A stretch of DNA of 33,536 nt from Temnopleurus reevesii. Taxonomy: Eukaryota; Echinodermata; Echinoidea; Temnopleuroida; Temnopleuridae. Below are positions 21,473 to 30,507 of the stretch, piece after piece. The stretch lies in the NCBI GenBank assembly GCA_036244855.1, contig BQKZ01000956.1, positions 97,242-130,777 on the forward strand, given 5' to 3'. Below the pieces are notes generated by a model. The model saw only the letters and a program-made list of their open reading frames with translations. It was not told the origin of the DNA and did not search any database. Each line of letters starts with the position of its first letter. Positions within the stretch are counted from its first letter, which is position 1. The position numbers were made by a program, and so were the translations under genes.

Positions 21473-24400
21473 GACACCGGGCGGGGTTGCATTGACTATG
21501 TCAGGATCGTCTAAGTTTATAGATTTCTTCATAGGAGTAATGGGACGTTCTGCTGATGATGATGGTGATAATGTGCTGTTGCCAGCTATAAAAAGGAGGA
21601 ATAATATTGTGTGGATTCAATCTTCAGATGATACAAAAAAGGCAAATATATTACGGAAGCTTTTATGAAATACAAATATGAAAAAATTCAAGAAATATCT
21701 AAAACATAATGAGAAACATTCTCCATAAATTACCTAAAATCAAACTTACGTAAAATTGCTTGGAAATAAGTTATAAGAACACATTGAAAGGAATACACTC
21801 AATGAAAAGACATGCGAAGTTATGTTTTTGCAAGTATAGCATAAAACGAGTCCTATGACTTTACACTTATGATAAGACCCTATTGAAAGTTTAACTAGAT
21901 GAATCCTCAACCGCTCACGGTCGAAATTTATGCCTCCGCCATCACGCAATCAGAAAGATATGTACAGCTTGTTCCATGCCATCAGAAATCAAAAACATTT
22001 TGGGCACTGCCACCTTTGACTTCATGAACCCAAAATCTCATAAGTTCTTCCTCACATAATTGAGCTACACACTGTAAGTTTGAAAGAAATTGGTTCAATT
22101 TTTCTGTTATAAGTGAGCTATATCGGTTGACTTTGTACAAGTTTTCTGCCCGGTGACCTTTGACCTTTGACCCACTGAACCCAAAATCTATTCAGTTCAT
22201 CCTCACATGGTTATACATACTTGATCCAAGTTTGGTCAAAATCCGTCCAGCGGTTCTGAACTTATCGCGGTAACAAGGTCCGGACGGACGCACGGACGGA
22301 CGCACGGACACACGGACGGACGGACGGACAGACGGACGAACGGACGGACGGACGGACAACCCGAAAACATAATGCCTCCGGCACCACCTTACGGTGGCGG
22401 AGGCATAAAAAATTCAAGAAATATCTAAAACATAATGAGAAACATTCTCCATAAATTACCTAAAATCAAACTTATGTAAAATTGCTTGGAAATAAGTTAT
22501 AAAAACACATTGAAAGGAATACACTCAATGAAAATACATGCGAAGTGATGTTTTTGCAAGTATAGCATAAAACGAGTCCTATGACTTTACACTTATGATA
22601 AGACCCTATTGAAAGTTTAAAAATCTTTGTGCAATGAAAATCTGTCAATATAAGTAATACATTTTCAAAATTCATTGACCGAAATTGGCTGTGCTGCTGC
22701 AATATCTGAATAAACCTAAGAGGTATGAACAGTCAGTGAGAGAAATTTGAGGAATGAATCTCACCTCCTGCGTAGGGGTTTGGAGATGACGCTGGTTTGA
22801 TCGGCCTGTCGTCACTTGATGAATACCTGGGTGATGGTGTCTTTGATGGAGCTACGCAAAATGACAAAATGCTGGTAATTAATGCTCAAGACGATATAAT
22901 GAATTTTGTATCTATGGAATATGGCAAATTAAATATGACAAATTAAAAAACAAATCTGTTCCAAAAAAAGGCTACAAGAATTAGGGCAATGAGATACTTT
23001 TCAATTACTACTGTCATATTAAGGTATTTATGTTTTTTGAAAATTGAGGAACTAAAAAGATATTCTTGCTCTAGATATAAAAAATGGATCAGGCATATCA
23101 CAAGAAAAATATGAACACACCTGATGAAGTGTTAAATGGTGTTGAATATGAAGCCTCATACTAAACTATTTCAGGAATTCAACAGGATATTAAATTGGTA
23201 GGGCTGGTGCGAGAGTAAAAATAAGGTTGAACAAATATTCTAAGGCAATAAAAAAATTGTATGGTTAAAAACTACAGCATCATATCTATACAAACTTTGA
23301 ATTGGCAATACTATCAATTGTTTTTTTCAATAACCATACCTTCCATGACAGTGCCCATGTCCTCTCTCTCCCAGTAACTCTCGTCTCTCCCATAGACCGG
23401 TGACCCATCCTCGTAGTACACACTGATGTTTGGAGCCGGAGGGGGCATTGAACCTCTGAATGCAGGGTCGTTGTACACCTGCGGGTTGTCCCGCACCCAC
23501 GGAGGAATAGGTTGCTGGGAGAAACAAAAATTTCATTGTTTTTTTTTTCAAATTGCATCATTTCTTATTTCATGTATCATTTCAGTCTTGTTAAAAGCAT
23601 ATCATATCATATTTAATGAGCAATTTACAATCACTGTGACTTATGTTGTTATTTTTCAGAAAATATTCAAATGCACACCTATAAAAAAATAACCTATGAG
23701 CTTTAAGGTTTGTATAACTTATTTTCATAATTGTTGTTTTTGTTACCATTTATTTCTCAAAAATGTGATAAAGCAGTCATTGAATTGACAATGAGAAAGC
23801 AATTTTACTATGCAAATATCAAACATAAAAAAATAATTTATATGTCAATGTCATTCATTTCACATGACATTATATGAGATGCATATATACATGTAGGCTT
23901 CAAAAATGCATTTCTAGATTTAAATTCCTCAACAGGTTTCCTTCTTAAAATAACAAAAAAAATTAAACTCTGCATAACTCTACTATACCTTAGTCACATA
24001 TCTTGGGACCACAAAAATATGTTCAACTGAGGAGAAAGTTGACATAGGAAAGGAAAATATCAAGGTTTGTTTTAATGATTTGCTAAAGAAAATTACTTCA
24101 ACATAGGTAATTATTTGGCTCAGGCAGAGTCAAATCTCTTTCCATCTTACCTCTCCTCTACCTCCTTGCCAAGCCGGTCTCTTCTGTGTACCCATTGATT
24201 CTTTCAGTATGTCCTTGCGTATTAGGTTCTCTTGTAGGTTATTCCTTGCATGCAAACTGGCAACAAGAATGAATAAAAAAAAAATAGTCTATATTAAACC
24301 TGGAGATCAATTGACTATAAAAGGATATAGAACTTATATTACATTTACTTGTGGCTTGAAAACTCTGTGCACCTAACGTGCCATTCGGCATATTAGTGCG

Positions 24401-27400
24401 CATTATAAATGTCATATTAGTTAAATCGTTATCATAAGATTTGCAATTTTTTTTTTTACAATGATTCAGCTTTAGTAATTAAAGCAAGCCAGAAAATGGG
24501 GCTATTTTTCTCCCTAAAAACACATATTTGTTAATTATAGCAATAAATAGAAAGTTACTTTGCATAAATTTGGAAAAAGAAAATAACATACTTTTATCCT
24601 AGTTTCACACTCCACTTTCATTCTGACATATTTTTAACGAATCCACTGGTAAAAATATCTGTGATACCTTAGTTTCCTAGCCTCTTGATCAGCTTTCTGC
24701 TGTTTCCTAAGACGCATCCTTTCTTTAGGAGTCAATCCCTTCAGAGGATCAGCCTTCCCTTGCTGGGGAGATTGGTACGTCATCTCAGGCTCCGCCTCTT
24801 CCTCCTCCTCTTGTCGTAACCTTAGCGACTCATTCTGGAGGTCCTCGTAGTGCGTCTTCTCTCTGTACATCTGGGCAAGTTCCTGCGTGTCTTGACTCAG
24901 CTTTTTGGAGTCTTCCTCTTGTTGATCACGGTATTCAGCTAATCTGTTCTTCATTTTCTGTTGTTAGAAACAGGAACACAATCACTGATCATCACAATGA
25001 TCATCTAGTACAACCACATGACCATTTCTACCATGAGCAAAGTCATTTAGTACTAATAGGTACCTCTCTGGACAAGGTTGGTGCATTTTATTAAAGCTTT
25101 GAAGATCCTGGATACTTAGCCCAAAGTCACAGTCTGCAGAACTATAAGTGTATCCGCTACATGCAACACTGTATAAGCTGAAATTTTTACAGCATGGTTT
25201 TATTTTCATGAATTTTGCAACATTAGCCTCGCAAAAATTACCACACCATATGATGCACATTGATATAAGTACAAACACTTTCAAAAACATGAAAATATAA
25301 ACATGCTAAAATGTCAAACTAGTCCGAAATCACAAAAATATTTCTACGCTGATACATTGATTTACACAGTTCTGTTGTTTTTGGAGTTGTCATGGTATTT
25401 TGATACATATAAAATTCAGGTTTGAACACACTTGACTTATGTTTAATTTTTACTAGGAGTTTAATTTTGAGCTACGATCAGTTTACGGAGGACAACAGTC
25501 TCCTAGCATGGTATGTAAATAGCATCTGTTTAACAAAAGGAATGATAAAATGCTGGAGAACTTACTTCTATATGTCTGGTAACAAATGGAATCTTTGTGA
25601 CTTCAGCTGCAGATGGTCTCTTGCCAGGATCTCTGTTTAACATTCTACAAACAAAACAAAACAGGAAAATCATGAAAAAAAATCATACAAATTACATTGC
25701 ATTATCATTTTAAGTAGTGTTGAACCTGAAATTTTAGCACATTTTCCATTCTGAACCATGTGAATATTTACAATGAGCATTTTGCACATTTAAAAAATAA
25801 TAATAGCAAAATTGCCTTAGTGTAAAAATATATGTGAGCTAAACCATTGGCTACTTAAACTTTTCTAAGACAGCTCAGCCAATTGAACATTAATGATTTT
25901 ATCTAATGAAAGTTTTATTTCAGTTCCTTCCATTTTTTAACAGATACAGACTCTACTAAAAACTATTTTTTAGAAAAAAAAATTAGAAATAGATTTTGTT
26001 CCACGGAGAATTTTCCTCTCAGATAAAAAACAATTAAAATAAGATTTCAGTTGACATCCCTCAAGGTTATGAACGTAGCTTCTGATGAAATAAAGCAATG
26101 ATATTTCACATATGTTTTTAATTTTGAAAATTATCAATTTAGTTAGATCATCAGTCAGTCATTCAAAAGGACCTGGTGCAAATCTAGTTTTCAAAAGCGG
26201 CTTCCACGAAGGGAAGGGCGGTTGTGCCCTGTTCAAATCAATAGGCCCACAAAGTGGGTTTGAAGTCATTCAACAGTGTGTCCTGGGGGGTGCTTCATCA
26301 AGATTTGTCGCAGAGACAATTGGTCAGTGCTGACAAATTCCTTGATTGTGATTGGATGAAAAGCACTATCGCTGACAGTTGCTATGGGAACTGTCCGAAA
26401 ATGACTCCTTGTCGCTGCGACAAATCTTGATGAAACACCCTCCAATTGTATTTACTTACACATTGAGTATTTCTTGGATGTTTCTGTCATATTTATCTGA
26501 TATCTCTGGGGTTTTTCCTTCCACAATCTTATACATGACACCCATCAGAGACTGGCCTTCAAAGGCATGTTGTAAGGCACACAGTTCATACAAAATACAT
26601 GCAATCGACCTGATAAAAATGGAAGATAAAATGGAGAGGAAATGATTATAAAATAGTGGAATGTGACTCAAGTCCTCAAATTAAAAGAATTTGAAAGTTT
26701 ATGTGGTATCAGAACTTTACCTTCTGGATTACTCATTCGAATCTGGGGGTGTTGTTCAAAAGTTGCAATTGATCGCAAGGTGCAATTGATCGGAATGTGC
26801 CAATCAAAGCAATTGTTTCATTCGCGTCTTGTTTAAATGCGCATACCATGCGCACATGAAAATGCGCGTTACAATTTGCGAATTTGCAGTTGATTTGCAG
26901 TTGATTTTGAACAACACCCCCTAAGAGTTCAAATGTAAACAGCCATATAGTTTATATTTTGTTTACTGTATTCCTAATAACTCTAAAAAGAAATCATTGA
27001 GCTTAGAAAAATTGGAACAGAAGACGAATATGATGATTATGTTTACTAGTGCAGCTACTTACAGTTTAATACTGAGCTTGTATTCTTGGACAAACAATAC
27101 TTGGATTATCTTTGATACACATTTGATGTGTGTATCGTGAGGAGAGAAGTTCCGATTTTATATTTTTTCACATGTATTGATGACCTACGAGTTTATATAT
27201 GTAACATTCTCCATCAGCTTGTGTGAAATATTACTGAGATAAAAACCAATAAACTTCCCCTACATGTATGCTTACCATACATCTGATTTGCTGTTATACC
27301 CTTCATGTTTAAGCACCTCAGGGCTCTTATAATAAGGTATCCCGGAGAACGTGCTAGCCATGTGTGTAAACTTTACATTATCATTCATTAAATACCACCA

Positions 27401-29349
27401 ACATAATAATAAAAACAATAAACAACATCTATACTTTGCTTATCATACATCTGACTTGCTGTTATACCCTTCATGTTTAAGCACCTCAGGGCTCATATAA
27501 CAATGCATCCCCATGAACGTGCTAGCCATGTGTGTTTAAACTTTCCATTATCATTAATTAAATACCACCAACATAATAATAAAAACAATAAACAACATCT
27601 ATACTTTGCTTACCATACATCTGACTTGCTGTTATATCCTTCATGTTTAAGCACCTCAGGGCTCATATAACAATGCATCCCCATGAACGTGCTAGCCATG
27701 TGTGTTTAAACTTTCCATTATCATTAATTAAATACCACCAACATAATAATAAAAACAATAAACAACATCTATACTTTGCTTACCATACATCTGACTTGCT
27801 GTTATATCCNGTGAACGTGCTAGCCATGTCTGTCGTTCCCATGAGCACTCTCGAGATGCCAAAGTCTCCAATCTTAATCATGTTTTTCTTAAGGAAGATG
27901 TTTCTGGTTTTCAAATCTCTGTGAAGTACTCTCCTGTAGACAGGTACAGAAAAAAAATCAGATTTAAGAAAATATTTAAGAAAATATTCAAGAATGCAGG
28001 CATTATTTTTGTGCCACAAGAACATATAATGATTAAGCGATTGGTAGGAGCAGAGTATTGCAATGTAAGTTCAATAAAGATAATTATTCTTTAATGATTC
28101 GTGAGCTGCATACAGTTCTATGTGAAAAAGTTGCTACAAAAAATATATTTTGTATAGCAATCCTGTTAAAATGCAAAGCAAATTGTGATGCGATACTAGG
28201 AAAATTATTCCTTGTTTGTGCTACAAGAATTCATTATGGTGAAATGTTTTTGTCTCATGATTCCTATGCAGTAGCCTCCAGTTGGCAGAAGCAAAAAATT
28301 AAATTATGGTTCTAACAAAATTCCTAAATTGTAAAAAAATCTTTAACAACATAGACAATTTAATTTGTGCTACAAGAATTTACAGTGATCATGTTTTTTC
28401 TTCAGGAAAATGGTTTTGATTTTTTTAGATCCTTATGCATTACCCTTCTATTGACTAGAAGAATTGACAAGGAAAATGAAAATGACGCAAAGCATCCACC
28501 TTTTATGCATATGCTGCACTGCTAGGGAAAGTTGAACAAACCAATCCATGATAACATTTTGATCAAACTTCTTGCCGGATTTCTTCCATGCTGTAATCTT
28601 ATCATCCAAGTCTCCACCCTGATGATATAGGAAGAAAATAATAAAAATGTTTCGTTTGAATGAATGAATGAATGAATGAATGTGCAACTTCACATCATAG
28701 TGACCTAACAAACACAGCTTGATACTTTATTCATATGATAAATGTTCAGCAATCTTATCCAAACTATTGAATGCAGTTTTTCACGTGTGAGCTTGAGTGT
28801 TGTTAGAATGTTATGAGAAAAAGTGATATAATAGAACGAAAATTTAATTATCCTTTTGAGAAAATTCAGAATACATGGTTTGAAATAAATGGAAAGGAAA
28901 CAAATAAATAATATTCAGATTAATAAAAAAATCTAATGTGAACATCGCACTTGGACTACATGTACACTGAATCCATCATAAAAGCCACTTGACTTGAAGT
29001 GGACTTAAGATCCACTTCATGAGCCTGCAAACCGTACGCAACTGGAATTCTGAACCGCCTTTGGAAACCTGATTAGCAGAAGCAGCTTTTAAAAAGTAGC
29101 AGGGAATAAAATGTAAGGGGAAGGAGTGCAATAATTTTCCTGAAGCTCCCTGTATATGCTTTTGGGAAGCAATTTATAGAACCCTTAGTAATCCCATCAT
29201 AGTACATGAAGACCCACTTTAGCTCCCCTAAAATTCTCCCTGAGAGCCCATAGGAGCGCTTTCTATAGCTTCCCTGCAAATTCTTAATTTCAGTCCCTGT
29301 AATAGATGTGAATGGGGTGATATGATATAAGCATAGCTTATTATTATTA

Positions 29350-29401
<52 letters not shown>

Positions 29402-29405
29402 CATT

Positions 29406-29479
<74 letters not shown>

Positions 29480-30463
29480 TGTTATTATCATTATTATTAC
29501 TATTACAATTACTATTATCATTATTATCATTATCATTATTCTCTTACCTCACAATACTCAGTGATGATACAGAAGAACTCGCCATCCAGGAAGCTATCAT
29601 AGAACTTGACGATGTTTGGATGATGGAGTTTAGAAAGCAGCTTAGCCTCATGCATGGCATCCACCGTCTCATCTGGGGCAAGGTCACCACACGAGATCTC
29701 TTTTAATACTTTCCTGAAGATTGAAAGAGAACAGGAACGGGACACAAAAGTTAAAACTATTGGGGCTAAGTCACGATTACAAAAGTCCAGGGAAATATAG
29801 CATGAAATAACGATAACAACTTACATACAAGTGAAGGTCATGGGATTGTGGAGGTTATAAATATTGGGGCAACATAAGTCACAATCACAATAGTCCAAGG
29901 AAATTAAATACAAATTACACCCCAAACTATTACATTTCTCAAACAAATTGTCTTCACTTTTATTCTCGAGAATTGCAAACATACTTAACATAGGTGAATA
30001 ACAAATTTTGCTTCTCTTCGCATTTTAATCATCTTAAAAGTTGTTTAAACTTGTGGTTGCGTACACTTCCTAAAACTTCGGTAAATATAAAACTACATGT
30101 CTGACTGCTCAACTACTTCTCAGCAATTTGGGAAGTCTGTTCTATTCAGAATTGGGTTAATCTACTAAACTGGGATTATTTTCCTGCTAAAGATAGTATG
30201 TCACATACATCTTCATGCTAAATATACACATACTCACGCCTTATGACGTAACTTTGTGAAAACTACAAGTTATTGCCAAATCTTGTGGAGTTTGCTTACC
30301 ATTGTTCTTCTCCCTTGTCAAGATTAGCCTTCATGTCAAGCACGAGGAATGCTGTTCCAAAGTTCCCGCTACCCAGCTTCTTCTCAACTCTGTAACGATT
30401 AGCCAGGACTCGATGGTCACTCTTGTCCTCTTTGGGTTTCTTGACCCCTCGTGCGGGCGGCAT
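19195..30463 (-). CDS. NEK11: NEK11-type NIMA-related serine/threonine kinase, spliced gene
   Basis: In vertebrates NEK11 acts in the G2/M DNA-damage checkpoint (CDC25A degradation) downstream of CHK1. The visible coding exons, 5' to 3', are 30463-30300, 29713-29548, 28618-28500, 27933-27784 (gapped), 26609-26460, 25644-25566, 24957-24668, 24256-24151, 23514-23340, 22851-22765, 21585-21029, 20607-20541 and 19396-19195, about 770 codons. Motifs: Gly loop GSGNFG (31-36), Lys59 in VLKE, Glu77 in HEAKLL, HRDLK (Asp156), DFG (Asp173), SPEVLKHEGYNSKSDVW, then LTPKERMRLRK, which marks NEK11 rather than other NEKs. After it come a Ser/Lys/Pro-rich linker, an SDSEP repeat and a C-terminal tail. It is longer than the human protein (about 645 residues). 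Two assembly faults affect it: a 43-nt loss in exon 4 and an 852-N gap before the last exon. Confidence 0.92.
19546..20397. other. Assembly gap, 852 N, within NEK11
   Basis: Bounded on the right by a (TCT)n microsatellite (20398-20426), which probably stopped sequencing. The reading phase implies a hidden exon of length 3n+1. Confidence 0.95.
20541..20607 (-). CDS. NEK11: NEK11 coding exon 12
   Basis: 22 codons plus 1 nt: DGVDDYSALMDCMQDALDKT. Acceptor TTGTTACAG, donor TCAG|GTAATA. Acidic and helical; it follows the SDSEP repeat. Confidence 0.85.
20608..21028 (-). other. NEK11 intron 11
   Basis: AT-rich; nothing recognised. Confidence 0.6.
21029..21585 (-). CDS. NEK11: NEK11 coding exon 11 (low-complexity linker, SDSEP repeat)
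   Basis: 185 codons plus 2 nt. It has a 9-Ser run encoded by an ATC/TCA microsatellite, a Lys/Pro/Ser-rich basic stretch, a likely helix ERFTSMDEMRNQLEQIASEI and a C-terminal acidic run with three SDSEP-type repeats. Donor CCAGAG|GTAGGA, acceptor TTTTTATAG. Confidence 0.9.
21681..21894 (+). repeat. 214-bp direct repeat, left copy
   Basis: Matches 22407-22620 over 214 nt with about four substitutions and no indel. The pair flanks the foldback element at 21927-22409, inside NEK11 intron 10. Confidence 0.95.
21927..22409. mobile_element. Foldback element with GGAC-repeat interior
   Basis: Terminal inverted repeats TTTATGCCTCCGCCA (left) and TGGCGGAGGCATAAA (right). The interior has a CCTTTGACC-rich part, TTGGTCAAAATCCGTCCAGC, and a (GGAC)n tract at 22278-22362. 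No coding capacity. Elements of this general make-up are dispersed in marine invertebrate genomes; this is my recollection, not a search. Confidence 0.8.
22278..22362. repeat. (GGAC)n tetranucleotide tract
   Basis: Runs of CGGA/GGAC with scattered GCAC and AGAC variants, inside the foldback element. Confidence 0.95.
22407..22620 (+). repeat. 214-bp direct repeat, right copy
   Basis: Second copy of 21681-21894. It starts exactly at the right terminus of the foldback element. Confidence 0.95.
22765..22851 (-). CDS. NEK11: NEK11 coding exon 10
   Basis: Encodes APSKTPSPRYSSSDDRPIKP and ASSPNPYAG. Ser/Pro-rich, phases 1 to 1. Acceptor TTTTGCGTAG, donor GGAG|GTGAG. Confidence 0.85.
22852..23339 (-). 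other. NEK11 intron 9
   Basis: AT-rich; nothing recognised. Confidence 0.6.
23340..23514 (-). CDS. NEK11: NEK11 coding exon 9
   Basis: 58 codons plus 1 nt: QPIPPWVRDNPQVYNDPAFR, a proline-rich turn, then YYEDGSPVYGRDESYWERED. Acceptor TTTCTCCCAG, donor GAAG|GTATGG. The phase joins exons 8 and 10. Confidence 0.88.
23515..24150 (-). other. NEK11 intron 8
   Basis: AT-rich; nothing recognised. Confidence 0.6.
24151..24256 (-). CDS. NEK11: NEK11 coding exon 8
   Basis: 35 codons after a split Ser: LHARNNLQENLIRKDILKES then MGTQKRPAWQGGRGE. Acceptor TTGCCAG, donor GAG|GTAAGA. Confidence 0.85.
24668..24957 (-). CDS. NEK11: NEK11 coding exon 7 (coiled-coil, NEK11 signature)
   Basis: 96 codons plus 2 nt. 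A charged coiled-coil (MKNRLAEYRDQQEEDSKKL through RLRQEEEEE) precedes LKGLTPKERMRLRKQQKADQ, closely matching the MTPRERMRLRK segment of vertebrate NEK11. This is the best evidence for the subfamily. Acceptor CAACAACAG, donor CTAAG|GTATCA. Confidence 0.92.
24982..25290 (-). CDS. Candidate small secreted cysteine-rich ORF inside NEK11 intron 6
   Basis: 102 codons, complete ATG to TGA. The N-terminus MFLKVFVLISMCIIWCGNFC has a signal-peptide pattern (hydrophobic core, small residues after). The mature part has six Cys, an IKPCCKNFSLYS block and CPERYLLVLNDF followed by HVVVLDDH. It sits in an intron on the same strand as NEK11. The pattern faintly recalls the N-terminal ectodomain of methuselah-like receptors, but I do not assign it. 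Chance in AT-rich intron DNA remains likely. Confidence 0.25.
   Translation of the reverse strand: MFLKVFVLISMCIIWCGNFCEANVAKFMKIKPCCKNFSLYSVACSGYTYSSADCDFGLSIQDLQSFNKMHQPCPERYLLVLNDFAHGRNGHVVVLDDHCDDQ
25566..25644 (-). CDS. NEK11: NEK11 coding exon 6 (end of kinase domain)
   Basis: 26 codons: MLNRDPGKRPSAAEVTKIPF, the conserved subdomain XI (invariant Arg in RPSA). Acceptor TTTGTAG, donor GAA|GTAAGT. Confidence 0.93.
25645..26459 (-). other. NEK11 intron 5
   Basis: Contains the foldback element at 26284-26443, which ends about 16 nt from the exon 5 border. Otherwise nothing recognised. Confidence 0.7.
26284..26443. mobile_element. Foldback element (family D)
   Basis: Inverted ends GGGGGGTGCTTCATCAAGAT and ATCTTGATGAAACACCCTCC, about 30 bp with TTGTCGC continuing inward. 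No coding capacity. Confidence 0.8.
26460..26609 (-). CDS. NEK11: NEK11 coding exon 5 (kinase C-lobe)
   Basis: SIACILYELCALQHAFEGQS then LMGVMYKIVEGKTPEISDKY, subdomains IX-X. It completes the split Trp of DVW. Acceptor TTTTTATCAG, donor AATGT|GTAAGT. Confidence 0.95.
26745..26922 (-). mobile_element. Foldback family A, copy 6 (reverse)
   Basis: TGGGGGTGTTGTTCAAAAGTTG at the left and TTGATTTTGAACAACACCCCC at the right. The internal core is in the opposite orientation to copies 2-4. Inside NEK11 intron 4. Confidence 0.85.
26923..27275 (-). other. Part of NEK11 intron 4
   Basis: AT-rich; nothing recognised up to the exon-like tandem array. Confidence 0.6.
27276..27361 (-). pseudogene. Extra copy A of the NEK11 exon 4 3' half
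   Basis: Reads MASTFSGIPYYKSPEVLKHE then GYNSKSDVW, with a good GTAAGC donor. The P+1 loop has GIPYYKSPE where kinases have GTPxYMSPE, so the conserved Thr is lost. Upstream the reading stays open into TTT ACA CAC, but there is no convincing acceptor. Most diverged copy of the array. Confidence 0.75.
27444..27529 (-). pseudogene. Extra copy B of the NEK11 exon 4 3' half
   Basis: Reads MASTFMGMHCYMSPEVLKHE then GYNSKSDV. The donor is changed (TATGATAAG in place of TATGGTAAG). An in-frame TAA lies just upstream of the ATG codon, so it cannot be spliced in as a coding exon as it stands. Confidence 0.8.
27614..27699 (-). pseudogene. Extra copy C of the NEK11 exon 4 3' half
   Basis: Nearly identical to copy B but with an intact GTAAG donor. 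The same GMHCYMSPE loop and upstream TAA. Period to the neighbours is 170 bp. Confidence 0.8.
27784..27933 (-). CDS. NEK11: NEK11 coding exon 4 (catalytic loop and activation segment), gapped at 27810
   Basis: Acceptor TGTCTACAG. Encodes RVLHRDLKTRNIFLKKNMIK then IGDFGISRVLMGTTDMASTF up to the N at 27810. The last 26 nt give NSKSDV and the split Trp, with donor TATG|GTAAG. Alignment with copy C shows 43 nt missing at the N. Restoring that length makes the exon 192 nt, which fits the flanking phases exactly. The missing part is the P+1 loop and the SPE motif of the true exon. Confidence 0.9.
28218..28279 (-). pseudogene. Decayed duplicate of NEK11 exon 4, relic 2
   Basis: Reads RLLHRNHE where the real exon reads RVLHRDLK (catalytic Asp to Asn). 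The acceptor AG is lost (ACTG). It shares the flank TGTGCTACAAGAATT with relic 1. Confidence 0.6.
28367..28447 (-). pseudogene. Decayed duplicate of NEK11 exon 4, relic 1
   Basis: After a preserved acceptor (GTCAATAG) it reads RVMHKDLK, then KSKPFS, a stop, and RKNMI, against RVLHRDLK TRNIFLKKNMI in the real exon. The DFG part is unrecognisable. It lies in NEK11 intron 3, 5' of the working exon. Confidence 0.7.
28500..28618 (-). CDS. NEK11: NEK11 coding exon 3
   Basis: 39 codons plus 2 nt: GGDLDDKITAWKKSGKKFDQ then NVIMDWFVQLSLAVQHMHK, kinase subdomains V-VIa. Acceptor ATATCATCAG, donor AAAAG|GTGGAT. Confidence 0.94.
28619..29547 (-). other. NEK11 intron 2
   Basis: Contains (TGAA)n at about 28658-28681, a short inverted repeat at 28992-29020 (TGAAGTGGA/TCCACTTCA) and the long TTA/TCA microsatellite at 29338-29540. 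Confidence 0.7.
29338..29540. repeat. (TTA)n/(TCA)n microsatellite
   Basis: About 200 bp of ATT then ATC trinucleotides. It ends within about 7 nt of the exon 2 donor. Antisense reading gives spurious poly-Met/Ile. Confidence 0.97.
29548..29713 (-). CDS. NEK11: NEK11 coding exon 2
   Basis: Completes Trp55 and encodes KVLKEISCGDLAPDETVDAM then HEAKLLSKLHHPNIVKFYDS up to ITEYCE. It holds the ATP-binding Lys59 and helix-C Glu77. Acceptor CAATCTTCAG, donor GAG|GTAAGA. Confidence 0.95.
29714..30299 (-). other. NEK11 intron 1 (coding)
   Basis: AT-rich; nothing recognised. Confidence 0.6.
30300..30463 (-). CDS. NEK11: NEK11 coding exon 1 (start codon)
   Basis: ATG at 30463-30461 in CCATCATGCC context. 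54 codons plus 2 nt: MPPARGVKKPKEDKSDHRVL then the glycine loop KKLGSGNFGTAFLVL. Donor CAATG|GTAAGC. The leader before the AG at 30509-30508 (CCCTAG) suggests the exon begins at 30507. Confidence 0.92.
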
Positions 30464-30507
30464 GATGGCTGCTGGTCAAGATGTGGTTAAGGATCACTTC
30501 TGACACG

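Noticed and set aside
27276..27699. Copies A-C as working mutually exclusive exons
   Set aside because: No convincing acceptors, an in-frame stop in B and C, a destroyed donor in B and damaged P+1 loops in all.
29228..29536. Met/Ile-rich 102-codon frame on the - strand
   Set aside because: Translation of the TTA/TCA microsatellite next to exon 2.
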